NCBI GenBank assembly: GCA_945866245.1 | Contig: CAMBGW010000003.1 | Location: forward strand, 1-32,636 | DNA length: 32,636 nucleotides | Direction: 5' to 3' | Source of the DNA: Verrucomicrobia subdivision 6 bacterium | GTDB taxonomy: Bacteria > Verrucomicrobiota > Verrucomicrobiia > Methylacidiphilales > Verrucolacustridaceae | Shown here: piece after piece, positions 1 through 9,280 of the stretch | Position numbering within the stretch: the first letter of the stretch is position 1 | Layout: every line of letters begins with the position of its first letter | Made by a program: the position numbers and the translations under genes | Notes under the pieces: generated by a model | What the model was told of the DNA's origin: nothing | Seen by the model: only the letters and a program-made list of their open reading frames with translations | Database searches by the model: none

Positions 1-197
1 GAGCGGATGATTTGGAGAATGGGATCGAGCTGGGAAACTGCCCCGGAGAGGAAAAAATTGATTCCCTCGGGAGCGAGGAGAATGGTGCCTTTGATTCCAT
101 GGTCGAGGCACTTTGTTTTGAGAAGGGATTTCCAGTCCTCCAAGTGATCCAGAGGGGCAAACTGGTAGCAGGAGAGGTTGATGATTTTCCGATCCAC
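1..197 (-). CDS. trhO: tRNA uridine(34) hydroxylase / rhodanese-family protein TrhO (YceA/UPF0176), N-terminal part, truncated by window edge
   Basis: Reverse-strand translation from GTG at 197: VDRKIINLSCYQFAPLDHLEDWKSLLKTKCLDHGIKGTILLAPEGINFFLSGAVSQLDPILQIIR. The GIKGTILLAPEGIN segment matches the TrhO N-terminal motif. Not in the ORF track because it runs off the window. Exact start uncertain. Confidence 0.8.
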   Translation of the reverse strand, partial: MDRKIINLSCYQFAPLDHLEDWKSLLKTKCLDHGIKGTILLAPEGINFFLSGAVSQLDPILQIIR

Positions 198-240
198 GAG
201 TAAATCTTCGCAGGAAGAGAAAGAGGGTGGCAAGGGTGGG

Positions 241-1779
241 CTAGCGTTTGCGAAGTAGTTCGAGACGGCAAGTGAAGCCGCCGAGGTCGACAGTTTGCTG
301 GAATTCGAGGCGAAGAGAGGAGGCGGGGGGTTTTATTTTGAGTGGGTTGATCCAGACCATTCTGCCGCCCGGGCGCAGGGCGATGGCGGCGACTGCGAAA
401 AGTTCGTCGAACAGGCCGCGAAGGTTGGGAATGGGAACCCGTTTTCCTAGTGGGGGATTGGTGATGAGGAGGGAGATACTGGATGGGCCGAATCCCGTGA
501 TCTTTTCAAACTCGCGGAAATCGCGGGGAACAAATTCGGCGGAGATCCCTGGAAAGTGGGCGGCGCTCCAGTTGGCGCGAGCGGCTTGAATTGCGTCGGG
601 GGAGAGGTCGGTCCCAAGAATTCGGCGAACACCAGTTAATCGAACACGCTCGATCAGCTCGAGGGCGGAGCCGCAGAAGGGATCCCAAACAACTTCTTCG
701 GGGAAGGGTCCGGCGAGTCGGGCCATGGCGGCGGCAAGTGGGGGGTGAGAGGCGGCCGGAACATCTTGTTGGCGGTAGGGGAAGCGGGGATCGGGGGAGA
801 TGCGGGGGCGTAGTTCGACGAAGTCTCCGATTGGGCTGGGGTGAACCTCGATGGCCCAAGGGGCTTCGCGAGAATCGTTCAAAAGGTCGGGGCAGAGGGT
901 GTAGGCGCGTTGGACGATCTGAAGAACGGCGCCGCGCTGATGGCCTTTGGCAACAAACTCGAAGCGGTAGCGGATGGGGCCGTCGGTAAAGGTTTGAAAG
1001 AGGGAGCGGCTCAGGGGGGAGGCGATCAGATTGGCGAGAGGTTCGATGAGAGAGGTGGATTTGGGCAGAGTTCCTAAGAGAAAGGAGGCGGTGGAGAAGG
1101 TGCGTAGAGAGTACAGCTGTTCAAGAGTGAAGGGGGAGGTAGGGGCGAGCGTGAGGAGGCCAGGGCGAATTTCCATGATTCGAAATTGAGTTCCGAGAGC
1201 TTTAATTTCGTCGGATAAGATAGGCTCGAGTCCTGTTCGGCAACGGAGGTGGAGGCGGAGTAGGGCGATATCGGAGAAGGGGGTGGTGAGGCGGATGGTG
1301 CTGGGCTTTTGTTGGCGGGCGAGATTGGCCTTGGCCCGCTGTTCGTTGAGGTGAGGGAGGGAGGAGCCTTGGGTGCGGATGAGGTCGAGAGTGGCGTGGC
1401 CGCCGATTTTCTCGAGGGCTTTTCCGAGAAACTTCTTTTCCCGATCGGCGGAGGTTTTGGAAAGAAGAGTGAGGAGTTGCCGCTCTTCGGCACGGCCGGC
1501 GCCGATTTTCGGGAGGGCGGTCATGGCATAGCGGCGAACTTTTTCCGCTGGGTCTTGAAGGAGAGAGAGTAGCCATTGGCGGACCGGCTCTTTGAGGGTG
1601 GGTTGATCGGCCTCGGAAAAGCCGGCGCCGATGGCGCGGATGAGGGCGACACGTTGGATTTTTTCCTCGGGAGAGGAGGCAAGGTATCGGGGAACCTCTT
1701 CTTGCCACAAGCGGAGCCAAGGCACGAGGCGGAGTTCCCTATAGAGATCCTTGGACGGGCGGGTCTCTTTTTTGGGCAT
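241..1779 (-). CDS. SAM-dependent RNA methyltransferase (UPF0020/RlmL-TrmN-like) with THUMP-like middle region and N-terminal HEAT-like repeats
   Basis: 512 aa. Contains VVWDPFCGSALELIERV, GTDLSPDAIQAARAN and LLITNPPLGKR (NPPxGxR motif), LRCRTGLEPILSDEIKALG typical of the THUMP-adjacent region, and an alpha-helical HEAT-like N-terminus (RVALIRAIGAGF, VRRYAMTALPKIG). Confidence 0.75.
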   Translation of the reverse strand: MPKKETRPSKDLYRELRLVPWLRLWQEEVPRYLASSPEEKIQRVALIRAIGAGFSEADQPTLKEPVRQWLLSLLQDPAEKVRRYAMTALPKIGAGRAEERQLLTLLSKTSADREKKFLGKALEKIGGHATLDLIRTQGSSLPHLNEQRAKANLARQQKPSTIRLTTPFSDIALLRLHLRCRTGLEPILSDEIKALGTQFRIMEIRPGLLTLAPTSPFTLEQLYSLRTFSTASFLLGTLPKSTSLIEPLANLIASPLSRSLFQTFTDGPIRYRFEFVAKGHQRGAVLQIVQRAYTLCPDLLNDSREAPWAIEVHPSPIGDFVELRPRISPDPRFPYRQQDVPAASHPPLAAAMARLAGPFPEEVVWDPFCGSALELIERVRLTGVRRILGTDLSPDAIQAARANWSAAHFPGISAEFVPRDFREFEKITGFGPSSISLLITNPPLGKRVPIPNLRGLFDELFAVAAIALRPGGRMVWINPLKIKPPASSLRLEFQQTVDLGGFTCRLELLRKR

Positions 1780-1984
1780 AGAGAAGCATCGGTTTGGTTG
1801 GGGGTGAACTCAAGCTTGGATGGGGAGCAGGAACACGGAAAGGTGGGAAGAAGAATAAAAGTTTTGAGTAGGACAGCCAATGTCCTTGGGTCGATGCGAT
1901 GATCTTCCCATGACAAAGAGCAAAAGGATTCGGGTGGATCTGCGAAAAGCTGGAGGTCGGGCTTGGCAGATTCCAAAAGCGAGT

Positions 1985-3235
1985 ATGCTAGGCAGGGTGA
2001 AGATTGAGTGCATCACGACGGGGTCAGAGCTGTTGCTCGGGCAGGTGTTGAATTCCCATCCGGGGTATCTGGCGGGTCGCTTGGCGACGATGGGGTTAGC
2101 GCTGGCGAGGCAGACATCGGTGACGGATGGGAAGGAGGCGATTGGAGAGGTGGTGAAGGAGGCGTGGGGCAGGAGTGATCTAGTCATTGTCACGGGGGGA
2201 CTGGGGCCGACTTCGGATGACGTGACGCGGGAGGCGGTAGCGGGTTTTTTAGGGAAGGAGATGAAGTTTCATCCTGAAATTCTGGAAAAGATTCTGGGTT
2301 ATTTTCAAAGGAGGGGATTGCACGCGCCGGAGATGGTTCGACTCCAGGCGATGGTGCCTGAGGGGATGGAGGTTTTGCCCAATGAGATGGGGACGGCTCC
2401 AGGGCTTTTGTGGGAGGAGAAGGGTAAGATTTTAGTTTTGTTGCCGGGGCCGCCGAGGGAGTTGGGGCCGATGTTTGAAGCGTGGGTGGAGCCGAGGTTG
2501 CGAGGTTGGGCTAAGCCTGCGCAAATCACCAAAGTGGTCAGAGTGGCGGGGATTGGGGAGTCTGCGGTGCAGGAGCGGTGCGAAGCGGAGTTGCGAAAGT
2601 TGGGGGTGGGAGAGATCGGATATTGTGCGAGGCCTGGGGAGGTGGATGTGAGGTTGAGGGGGGCGGATTTGAAGATTTTAGAGGACGGGGTGAAAATACT
2701 GCGAAAAATTTTGGGGGAAGCGGTATATGGGGAGGGTGGGGAGACGATGGAGCAGGTGGTGGTGGGGTTGGCGCGGGTGGCGAAGGTGAAGTTAGCGACA
2801 GCGGAGTCGTGCACGGGGGGGTTAGTGGCGAGTCGGATTACGGATGTGGCGGGGGCATCGGAGGTATTTATGGGGGGCTGGGTGACCTATTCGAATGAGG
2901 GCAAGATGCGGGAGCTGGGGGTAAAAGCGGAGAGCTTGGAAAGGTATGGGGCAGTGAGTGGGGTGGTCGCGGGGGAGATGGCGGAAGGAGCGAGGAGGAG
3001 GTCGGGGGCGGATTGGGCGGTGGCGGTGACGGGGATTGCGGGCCCGGGGGGAGGGAGTCCGGGGAAGCCGGTGGGGCTGGTGTATTTAGGGATCGCGGGG
3101 GTGGGTGGGGTGGAAACTATTGAGAAGAAGTTGGTTCCGGAGAGGAAGACATTTAAGGCGATGGCTTCCCAGGCAGCCCTGAATCTGCTTAGAGTAAAAC
3201 TTTTAGCGAACCCTTTTCAAAAAACGGAGGTCTAA
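1985..3235 (+). CDS. cinA: CinA family protein (MoaB-like domain plus nicotinamide-nucleotide amidase domain)
   Basis: IECITTGSELLLGQVLNSHPGYLAGRLA, VTGGLGPTSDDVTREA, LLPGPPREL, TAESCTGGLVASRITDVAGAS, AVTGIAGPGGGSPGKPVGLVYLG. The ORF is open from 1880; ATG at 1985 (or GTG at 1997) is the likelier start. Confidence 0.95.
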   Translation: MLGRVKIECITTGSELLLGQVLNSHPGYLAGRLATMGLALARQTSVTDGKEAIGEVVKEAWGRSDLVIVTGGLGPTSDDVTREAVAGFLGKEMKFHPEILEKILGYFQRRGLHAPEMVRLQAMVPEGMEVLPNEMGTAPGLLWEEKGKILVLLPGPPRELGPMFEAWVEPRLRGWAKPAQITKVVRVAGIGESAVQERCEAELRKLGVGEIGYCARPGEVDVRLRGADLKILEDGVKILRKILGEAVYGEGGETMEQVVVGLARVAKVKLATAESCTGGLVASRITDVAGASEVFMGGWVTYSNEGKMRELGVKAESLERYGAVSGVVAGEMAEGARRRSGADWAVAVTGIAGPGGGSPGKPVGLVYLGIAGVGGVETIEKKLVPERKTFKAMASQAALNLLRVKLLANPFQKTEV

Positions 3236-3241
3236 TCTATT

Positions 3242-4375
3242 ATGGCAATCAAAACATCAGCAACCGACAAAAACGAACGAAACGAAACTCAGGCACATAA
3301 GGACAGTGCGAAAGCTTCAGAGCGGCGAAATCTGGATCTGGCTCTGCAATCGATCGTCAAAACGTATGGGGAAAATGCGATCATGCGTTTGGGGGATGCG
3401 GCAGCGAAGCTGAAGATCGATGTAGTTCCAACGGGATGTTTTGCTATTGATCAGGCTTTGGGGGCAGGGGGCTTTCCGAGGGGCCGCATTATCGAGATTT
3501 TCGGGCCTGAATCCTCTGGAAAAACAACTCTGACCCTGACGGCGATTGCCAATGCACAAAAGGAGGGCGGAACGGCGGCTTTCATCGATGTGGAGCACGC
3601 TTTAGATCCTGCCTACGCGAGAAAGTTGGGAGTGAATATGGATGAGCTCTTGGTTTCCCAGCCGGATTCGGGTGAGGAAGCACTCAACATTGCGGAGACG
3701 TTGATTCGTTCGAACGCGTTGGACGTGGTGGTGCTGGACAGTGTGGCTGCTCTTGTGACGAAGCATGAGCTAGAGGGGCAGATCGGGGACGTCACCGTAG
3801 GGGCGCAGGCGCGCTTGATGAGTGCGGCGATGAGGAAGTTGACCGCCCTGATCAGTCGTGCCCGAACGGTGGCGATCTTTACGAATCAGATTCGGGAAAA
3901 GATCGGAGTAATGTTTGGAAGTCCTGAAACAACTCCTGGCGGAAGGGCATTGAAGTTTTATTCGAGTGTGCGGGTGGACATTCGGCGTATCACGGCGATC
4001 AAGTTGCCGGATGGAACGGTGGTGGGAAATCGGACCCGAGTTAAAATTGTGAAAAACAAGGTTGCACCGCCCTTTGCCGAAGCGGAGTTCGACATCATGT
4101 ATAATGAGGGAATCTCAAGAACGGGGTCTCTGATTGATGCCGCGATCGAACATGGCGCGGTGGAGAAGAAGGGGGCATGGATTGCTTTTGAAGGCAAGCA
4201 GATGGCTCAAGGACGAGATGCGGCGAAGGAGGAGTTGCGAAAAGATCCGGCGCTGTATGCACGGGTTGAAAAGGCGCTGAAAGCGAAGTTAGCTGGGGAG
4301 GGGAAGGAGCCAGAGAAGAAGGATTTGGACAAAGGTAAGGAGGCGATGGTTGTGGTGGGAGGAAAAGAGAAGTAA
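3242..4375 (+). CDS. recA: Recombinase RecA
   Basis: [26 protein letters not shown] (Walker A), [55 protein letters not shown]. Confidence 0.99.
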   Translation: MAIKTSATDKNERNETQAHKDSAKASERRNLDLALQSIVKTYGENAIMRLGDAAAKLKIDVVPTGCFAIDQALGAGGFPRGRIIEIFGPESSGKTTLTLTAIANAQKEGGTAAFIDVEHALDPAYARKLGVNMDELLVSQPDSGEEALNIAETLIRSNALDVVVLDSVAALVTKHELEGQIGDVTVGAQARLMSAAMRKLTALISRARTVAIFTNQIREKIGVMFGSPETTPGGRALKFYSSVRVDIRRITAIKLPDGTVVGNRTRVKIVKNKVAPPFAEAEFDIMYNEGISRTGSLIDAAIEHGAVEKKGAWIAFEGKQMAQGRDAAKEELRKDPALYARVEKALKAKLAGEGKEPEKKDLDKGKEAMVVVGGKEK

Positions 4376-4439
4376 AGATGCGGAAATGGGGTGGGTGATT
4401 TTTGCTCGAGGAGATTGGTGTTCATGGTAGGGTAGGTGG

Positions 4440-5228
4440 ATGAACGAGGCAGGGGACAAGGGGTTTTTGTTTCGGGCTGCGGGTTTGTGCCTGCTGATTC
4501 TCGCGATTTGGCAGTTGGGGGAGTCGGGAGGGATTTTAGCGGCGAAGGGGCAGTTGTTAGAAAACCGAGAAGCGATGTTTCGATTGGCTCCCTTCTTTTT
4601 ATTGGGACTTTTCTTTCTGCGTGGGCCACTTCCAGCAAGGCGAAGCGTGGCACGAGTAGCAGGTTTTCAATTTTTAAATTTAGGATTTTTGGTGGCAGCT
4701 GCCATTTATGGTTTGGCAGCGGTACCCCTGGGGGTGGAGTTCCCAGCCGATGGGGTGGGTGAGGTTGGGGTGGAGACGACTTGGCCGATTCGGGATCGAC
4801 TGCAAGAGGTTGAGTCTAAAATGGCGCAGCTGGATCGGGAATCGGCGCAGGGGATCGAATTGCAAGAGGGGGCATCGGACTCCCGTCGGCGTGAGGTGGA
4901 GGGGAAGAAGCAAGATAGGTTGCGTCAGATGGAGGAGTGGCGGGTGGAACGGGTACGGTTGGGGGCAGAGTTAGAGAAGAGATTGAAAGCGGTTGAGGAG
5001 TTGAAGGGAAAAGAGAAGGGAGAGATGTCGACTCGTTTGCAAAGAGCGCAGAAGGGGTCGGGGGGGGTTGCGGTTCTTTTTATTTTCTTGGGATTACACG
5101 GTTTGTTGGTTGGCTTTATTGGCAGGGGAGGGGCTGGAATGGGGGGGTTCCCCGTTGTCTCGACAAGTGCGGGAAAAGTGGAGAACTCGGTGCCTGGTGC
5201 GCTTCGACCGAAGCGCAGTGTTTCTTGA
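4440..5228 (+). CDS. Hypothetical membrane protein: N-terminal TM segments, central charged coiled coil, C-terminal TM (HpsJ-like layout)
   Basis: 262 aa. Hydrophobic N-terminal segments (AAGLCLLILAIWQLG, LAPFFLLGLFFLRG, LNLGFLVAAAIYGLA), Lys/Glu/Arg-rich coil (RRREVEGKKQDRLRQMEEWRVERVRLGAELEKRLKAVEELKGKEKGE), C-terminal TM (VAVLFIFLGLHGLLVGFIG). The HpsJ resemblance is architectural only. Confidence 0.6.
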   Translation: MNEAGDKGFLFRAAGLCLLILAIWQLGESGGILAAKGQLLENREAMFRLAPFFLLGLFFLRGPLPARRSVARVAGFQFLNLGFLVAAAIYGLAAVPLGVEFPADGVGEVGVETTWPIRDRLQEVESKMAQLDRESAQGIELQEGASDSRRREVEGKKQDRLRQMEEWRVERVRLGAELEKRLKAVEELKGKEKGEMSTRLQRAQKGSGGVAVLFIFLGLHGLLVGFIGRGGAGMGGFPVVSTSAGKVENSVPGALRPKRSVS

Positions 5229-5235
5229 GATAAGA

Positions 5236-6000
5236 TTAGGCCTTTTTAGGCGAAAAATTGGATTTTAGATCAGAGATAGTGAAGACGGTATTATGGCCTG
5301 GTTGGCCGGGGGCAGCGGGCTCATCCAAGTGAACGTAAAGCAAGCGGGAGCCGAGAGCGGGTAGGGAGAGCCGGGATGCGGTGGCCAGAGGACCGGAGGC
5401 CATAATGGCAAGGCGCATATGGGATTGGTTGAGGAGGGGTTCAGCCAAAGTGAGGAGATCCCGTTTCCTACGAGCTAAGCCAACGATTTTGTAAAGGCGG
5501 GCTCGTGTTTTGCGAAATTGAGAAAGAAGTCGACGAAGGCGCAGAGTAGTTAGTTTTCGTTTGAGGGAGTGGGAAGAAATGATGAGGTCTCTTTTCGTTC
5601 GGCGGACCATTCGCAAGACGCGGCTTAATCGTGGGATGTTAATCAGTTCAAGGTCCACTACGTCGGCAAAGGGAATAAATTTTAAGAAGAAAAGAACCCT
5701 TTGGCGGGAGCGCCAGTTAAAGGCCCCGCCTTCATCTCGGGTCCGTAAGGTGAGAAGAGTAGGAACTGAGCGGTTGGCCATGGCCTCTTGAATCTTGTCT
5801 GGGTGGACCCCTTTGGAGAGGAGCAGGTCGAGGCGGACTTCCACAAGATCAATACCTTCGGGTGCTTTCATGAGGTGGGAGAGGCCTGGGGCGGTGGAGA
5901 TGGTGCCAACTACCAGGGGGGTATTTTTCCATGGAACCGACTGCCTCGCGGGAGGGCGAATATCGCTGGATACGTCAGAAGCAGTGGGGGTCATTGGCAT
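5236..6000 (-). CDS. aroD: Type I 3-dehydroquinate dehydratase, divergent
   Basis: VGTISTAP, IDLVEVRLDLL, LLTLRTRDEGGAF, DVVDLEL, LIISSHSLKRK (catalytic His region), LYKIVGLA (Schiff-base Lys region), IMASGPLATASRLSLPALGSRLLYVHLDEPAAPGQPG (type I C-terminal motif). Confidence 0.8.
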   Translation of the reverse strand: MPMTPTASDVSSDIRPPARQSVPWKNTPLVVGTISTAPGLSHLMKAPEGIDLVEVRLDLLLSKGVHPDKIQEAMANRSVPTLLTLRTRDEGGAFNWRSRQRVLFFLKFIPFADVVDLELINIPRLSRVLRMVRRTKRDLIISSHSLKRKLTTLRLRRLLSQFRKTRARLYKIVGLARRKRDLLTLAEPLLNQSHMRLAIMASGPLATASRLSLPALGSRLLYVHLDEPAAPGQPGHNTVFTISDLKSNFSPKKA

Positions 6001-6156
6001 AAAATTGTCACCCTTTTTATTTAGAATTACGCTCTAGATAAAACTGAAAATATGCCTGTAAAGCGTTACTTGTTAGTGAATTAACTTTCATATCCTAAAC
6101 GTAACATACATAAGGATGCTGTCAAACAAAGTATTAGTTTCCAAGCAACGGTCTGA

Positions 6157-6741
6157 CTAGAGGATTTGGAGGAGCAGGCGGAGGCGGTCGGTGATGGGAG
6201 CAGTTTGTAGGAGGGACTGGCGTGTCTTAGGATCTCGTACAAAACAGCCAGCAATTAAGTCGACAAAGGCGTGCTGGTCTTCGAGGTGACGGATAAATTT
6301 TTTAAGATCATCAAGGGGTGGGCCCATAGGATTATCGATTTGCTCAACTTTCTCGAGAATTTTTGCGACTAAAGCCTCTCGGGTTACAAGAGAGGCTGGG
6401 GTAGTGGGTTCGGGATCTTCGACTGGTTCAGGAGATGCGATGAGGAATGGGGTGGTTTGGAGAAAGTGTTGGAGACGGACTCGAGTTAATCCTTGGAGTA
6501 CGAGATTTGAGGTGCCATCGGGTTGCTGAACACAAGAGCGAATGAGGCCGAGGCCGGCCACTTGAGGAGGTTTGGCGACAGGGTGGAGTTCGCTGGCGAC
6601 AGCAAACATGCGAGATCCTTCAAGGGCTTGTCGCAACATAGTTTGGTAGCGGGGTTCGAAGATATGGAGGGGGAGAAGGTGGTGGGGAAAGAAAACGGTC
6701 TGGGGAAGGACCATAACGCCGACCTGTTCAGGTAAATTCAT
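6157..6741 (-). CDS. Stand-alone Lon N-terminal (LON substrate-binding) domain protein
   Basis: [61 protein letters not shown]. No AAA+ or protease domain. Confidence 0.85.
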   Translation of the reverse strand: MNLPEQVGVMVLPQTVFFPHHLLPLHIFEPRYQTMLRQALEGSRMFAVASELHPVAKPPQVAGLGLIRSCVQQPDGTSNLVLQGLTRVRLQHFLQTTPFLIASPEPVEDPEPTTPASLVTREALVAKILEKVEQIDNPMGPPLDDLKKFIRHLEDQHAFVDLIAGCFVRDPKTRQSLLQTAPITDRLRLLLQIL

Positions 6742-6849
6742 GGGCTACCCATACACTGGGTTGGGGTCATTGGTAGTGGCGAGGGCAAAAAAAGCGCCCT
6801 TTTGGGGATTGACGAAAAGAGGAACAAAGTGGAGACTTTTTACTTGTTT

Positions 6850-7890
6850 ATGTTGAGTAAGCTTTTCCCTTTTCTAGAGAACGACATGGGTGTGGACTTG
6901 GGTACAGCCAACACCCTTGTTTACGTGCGTGGTAAGGGGGTTGTACTACGGGAACCCTCGGTAGTCGCGATGGATCAAGCGTCTCGGCGGGTGCTGGCCG
7001 TAGGGGATGAGGCGAAGAGGATGTTGGGTCGGACTCCAGGATCGATTATTGCTGTGCGCCCCCTCAAAGATGGGGTGATCAGTGATTTTGAAGTTACCGA
7101 GGCAATGTTGAAGTGCTTTATTGAGAAGGCTTCCAAATCCCAAAACCGCTGGAGGCCTAGGCCTCGCCTCGTCATTGCGGTGCCCTCCGGAATCACCGAG
7201 GTGGAGCGTCGGGCGGTCTGTGAATCAGCGGCCCATGCGGGGGCGCGGAGTGTACGTTTGATTGAGGAGCCATTGGCCGCAGCAATTGGCGTAGGTCTGC
7301 CGGTACAAGATGCCTCGGGCAACATGATCATCGATATCGGGGGTGGAACGACGGAGATGGCGATCATTTCCTTAGGTGGAATTGTATTTAGCCGAAGCGT
7401 TCGCGTGGCAGGGGACGAACTGGATGAAGCGATCATGAATTACTTAAAGAGGGCTTATAATTTAATGATTGGGGAAAGAACCGCAGAGGACATTAAAGTA
7501 AAAATCGGCTCGGTGTATCCGATGGAGAAAGAAATTTCCATGGAGGTTCGGGGTCGGGATTTAGTGGCGGGGCTACCCAAAACTTTGACGATTACATCGC
7601 AAGAAGTGCGGGAGGCCCTTCTCGAGCCGGTTCAGATTATTCTCGAAAGTGTCAGACTAACTTTGGAGAGATGCCCGCCCGAGTTATCGAGCGACTTGGT
7701 GGAGCGTGGAGTAGTGCTGGCGGGTGGGGGAGCTTTGTTGCGGGGATTTGACCGACTTTTGACGGAGGAAACCGGACTACCGATCCATGTGGCGGAGGAT
7801 CCGCTGAGTGCTGTTGTCGAGGGCACGGGAAAAGTGCTGGATGAACTGGAGTTTTTAACGAAACTAACTACCTCGGATGGGCGCGGGTAA
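6850..7890 (+). CDS. mreB: Rod shape-determining protein MreB
   Basis: [95 protein letters not shown] at 6850 preferred over the TTG at 6802. Confidence 0.98.
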   Translation: MLSKLFPFLENDMGVDLGTANTLVYVRGKGVVLREPSVVAMDQASRRVLAVGDEAKRMLGRTPGSIIAVRPLKDGVISDFEVTEAMLKCFIEKASKSQNRWRPRPRLVIAVPSGITEVERRAVCESAAHAGARSVRLIEEPLAAAIGVGLPVQDASGNMIIDIGGGTTEMAIISLGGIVFSRSVRVAGDELDEAIMNYLKRAYNLMIGERTAEDIKVKIGSVYPMEKEISMEVRGRDLVAGLPKTLTITSQEVREALLEPVQIILESVRLTLERCPPELSSDLVERGVVLAGGGALLRGFDRLLTEETGLPIHVAEDPLSAVVEGTGKVLDELEFLTKLTTSDGRG

Positions 7891-7928
7891 CCGCTTCCAG
7901 AAGAGATCGTTTCGAAAAAAAATAAAAA

Positions 7929-8771
7929 ATGTCGCGGAAGTGGGTTTGGGTCGGGGCGGGTCTCGCCGTTATGGCGGGCGGGGCTGTGATCTTTTTTGCG
8001 CCCGTCAGCTCTCGTCGGACCGAGCGGGTAACCTTGGAAACAATTTCTCCCATGGCCCGAACATGGAGCGATCTGAAGGTGCGTCTCGGAGACTTTAGGC
8101 AAAGCCTGCGTCGGGCAGATTCTTTGGATGAGGAAAATCGAAACCTACGTGCGGAAAACGTCCGCTTGCAAACGGAGATTCGGCAGGTGGATTATTTGCG
8201 AACGGAAAATGATCGATTTCGGGAAATGTTGGCTTTTCGGGACCAGCAGTCCTATCGACTTTTGGCATGTCGGGTCGTGGAAAGAGATGCATCAAACTGG
8301 TGGAACTCGGTGTTGGTCGATCGGGGATGGAACGATGACCCGAATTTGGCGCAAGATCAGCCGGTGGTAACCCCCCGTGGGGTAATCGGAAAAACGGGTA
8401 CCGTTGGGCGAACCACCACCCGAGTGATGCTCATTTCAGATGAAAACTGCAAAGTGAGTGTTTTTACTGAAGCGTCTGGAGCGAGAGGGATCTTACTAGG
8501 GGATACTCCACTCAATGGGGGAGCTCCTGTGTGTAAAATGACCTTTGTCACGAGGGAATCAAAGTTTGAAGTGGGGGAGAGAGTGTTAACCACAGGATTG
8601 GGAGGAACATTTCCTCCGAATCTTTTGGTGGGAACGGTCAGTGAGGCGCCCCCATTGACGGCGGAAAAAAATTCGGGCCTTTATCGCGAGGGAAAAGTTG
8701 GGCCTGCAGCAGATTTAAATGATTTGAGAGAGTTGTTTATTTTAACGGGGGGAGCTCCCACCAAAAAATGA
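7929..8771 (+). CDS. mreC: Rod shape-determining protein MreC
   Basis: N-terminal TM, coiled coil, RVVERDASNWWNSVLVDRGWNDD, QPVVTPRGVIGKTGTVGRTTTRVMLISDENCKVSVF. Position between mreB and mreD. Confidence 0.92.
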   Translation: MSRKWVWVGAGLAVMAGGAVIFFAPVSSRRTERVTLETISPMARTWSDLKVRLGDFRQSLRRADSLDEENRNLRAENVRLQTEIRQVDYLRTENDRFREMLAFRDQQSYRLLACRVVERDASNWWNSVLVDRGWNDDPNLAQDQPVVTPRGVIGKTGTVGRTTTRVMLISDENCKVSVFTEASGARGILLGDTPLNGGAPVCKMTFVTRESKFEVGERVLTTGLGGTFPPNLLVGTVSEAPPLTAEKNSGLYREGKVGPAADLNDLRELFILTGGAPTKK

Positions 8772-9280
8772 AGACAAACTTTGTTCGTTTCATTTTGCTT
8801 GGGTTGGGGGCGTGGTTGGTCAGGGCTGCGGGCCCCGATTGGTACGGGGTGACAGCTCTTGGGACCAATTTCATGGGGGCGGTGGTGATTCAAGCAGGGC
8901 TAAATCTGTCGGTTCCGGGATTATGTCTTTGGGCGCTGGGGATGGGGCTTTTTTGGGACTTCGCGACATTTTCTGCCTTGGGGCATCACGCACTGGTCTT
9001 AGGGGTTGTGGGAATGTTGGTCCGAACCCAAAAAGGGTGGTGGGTGGGTGCATCGTGGGGAGAGCAAGCGGTAGGATCGATTTTGGCGGCAGTTGCTTTT
9101 TTTGCGTGGGACCGTTTTTTACACTGCTGGGAGGTCCGAGCCTGGGCGTGGCCCTTTTCTCTGAATGTGGCTCTGGTGATTGCGGGAATGACGAATGGTC
9201 TGGTCTCAGTTCTTTTGGGCATCTGGCTGAAGCCAATCGCTGAGCGGGCTCGGGTCGGTGGGCTGGGGAGGAGGCGGTAA
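8768..9280 (+). CDS. mreD: Rod shape-determining protein MreD (putative)
   Basis: 170-aa polytopic hydrophobic protein. Starts by ATGA overlap with the mreC stop and ends by TAATG overlap with mrdA. Call rests mainly on context plus hydrophobicity. Confidence 0.75.
   Translation: MKTNFVRFILLGLGAWLVRAAGPDWYGVTALGTNFMGAVVIQAGLNLSVPGLCLWALGMGLFWDFATFSALGHHALVLGVVGMLVRTQKGWWVGASWGEQAVGSILAAVAFFAWDRFLHCWEVRAWAWPFSLNVALVIAGMTNGLVSVLLGIWLKPIAERARVGGLGRRR

Noticed and set aside
12-203. 63-aa + strand ORF at the window start
   Set aside because: It is antisense to the TrhO N-terminus, which has clear family motifs on the minus strand.
3180-3241. Possible SOS/LexA box upstream of recA
   Set aside because: I found no CTGT-N8-ACAG or GAAC-N4-GTTC dyad; only a GGAGG far from the ATG. 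recA may be read through from cinA.
5229-5262. GCCT-TTTT-AGGC hairpin between the membrane protein gene and aroD as a terminator
   Set aside because: Four-bp stem only, partly within aroD coding sequence; insufficient support.
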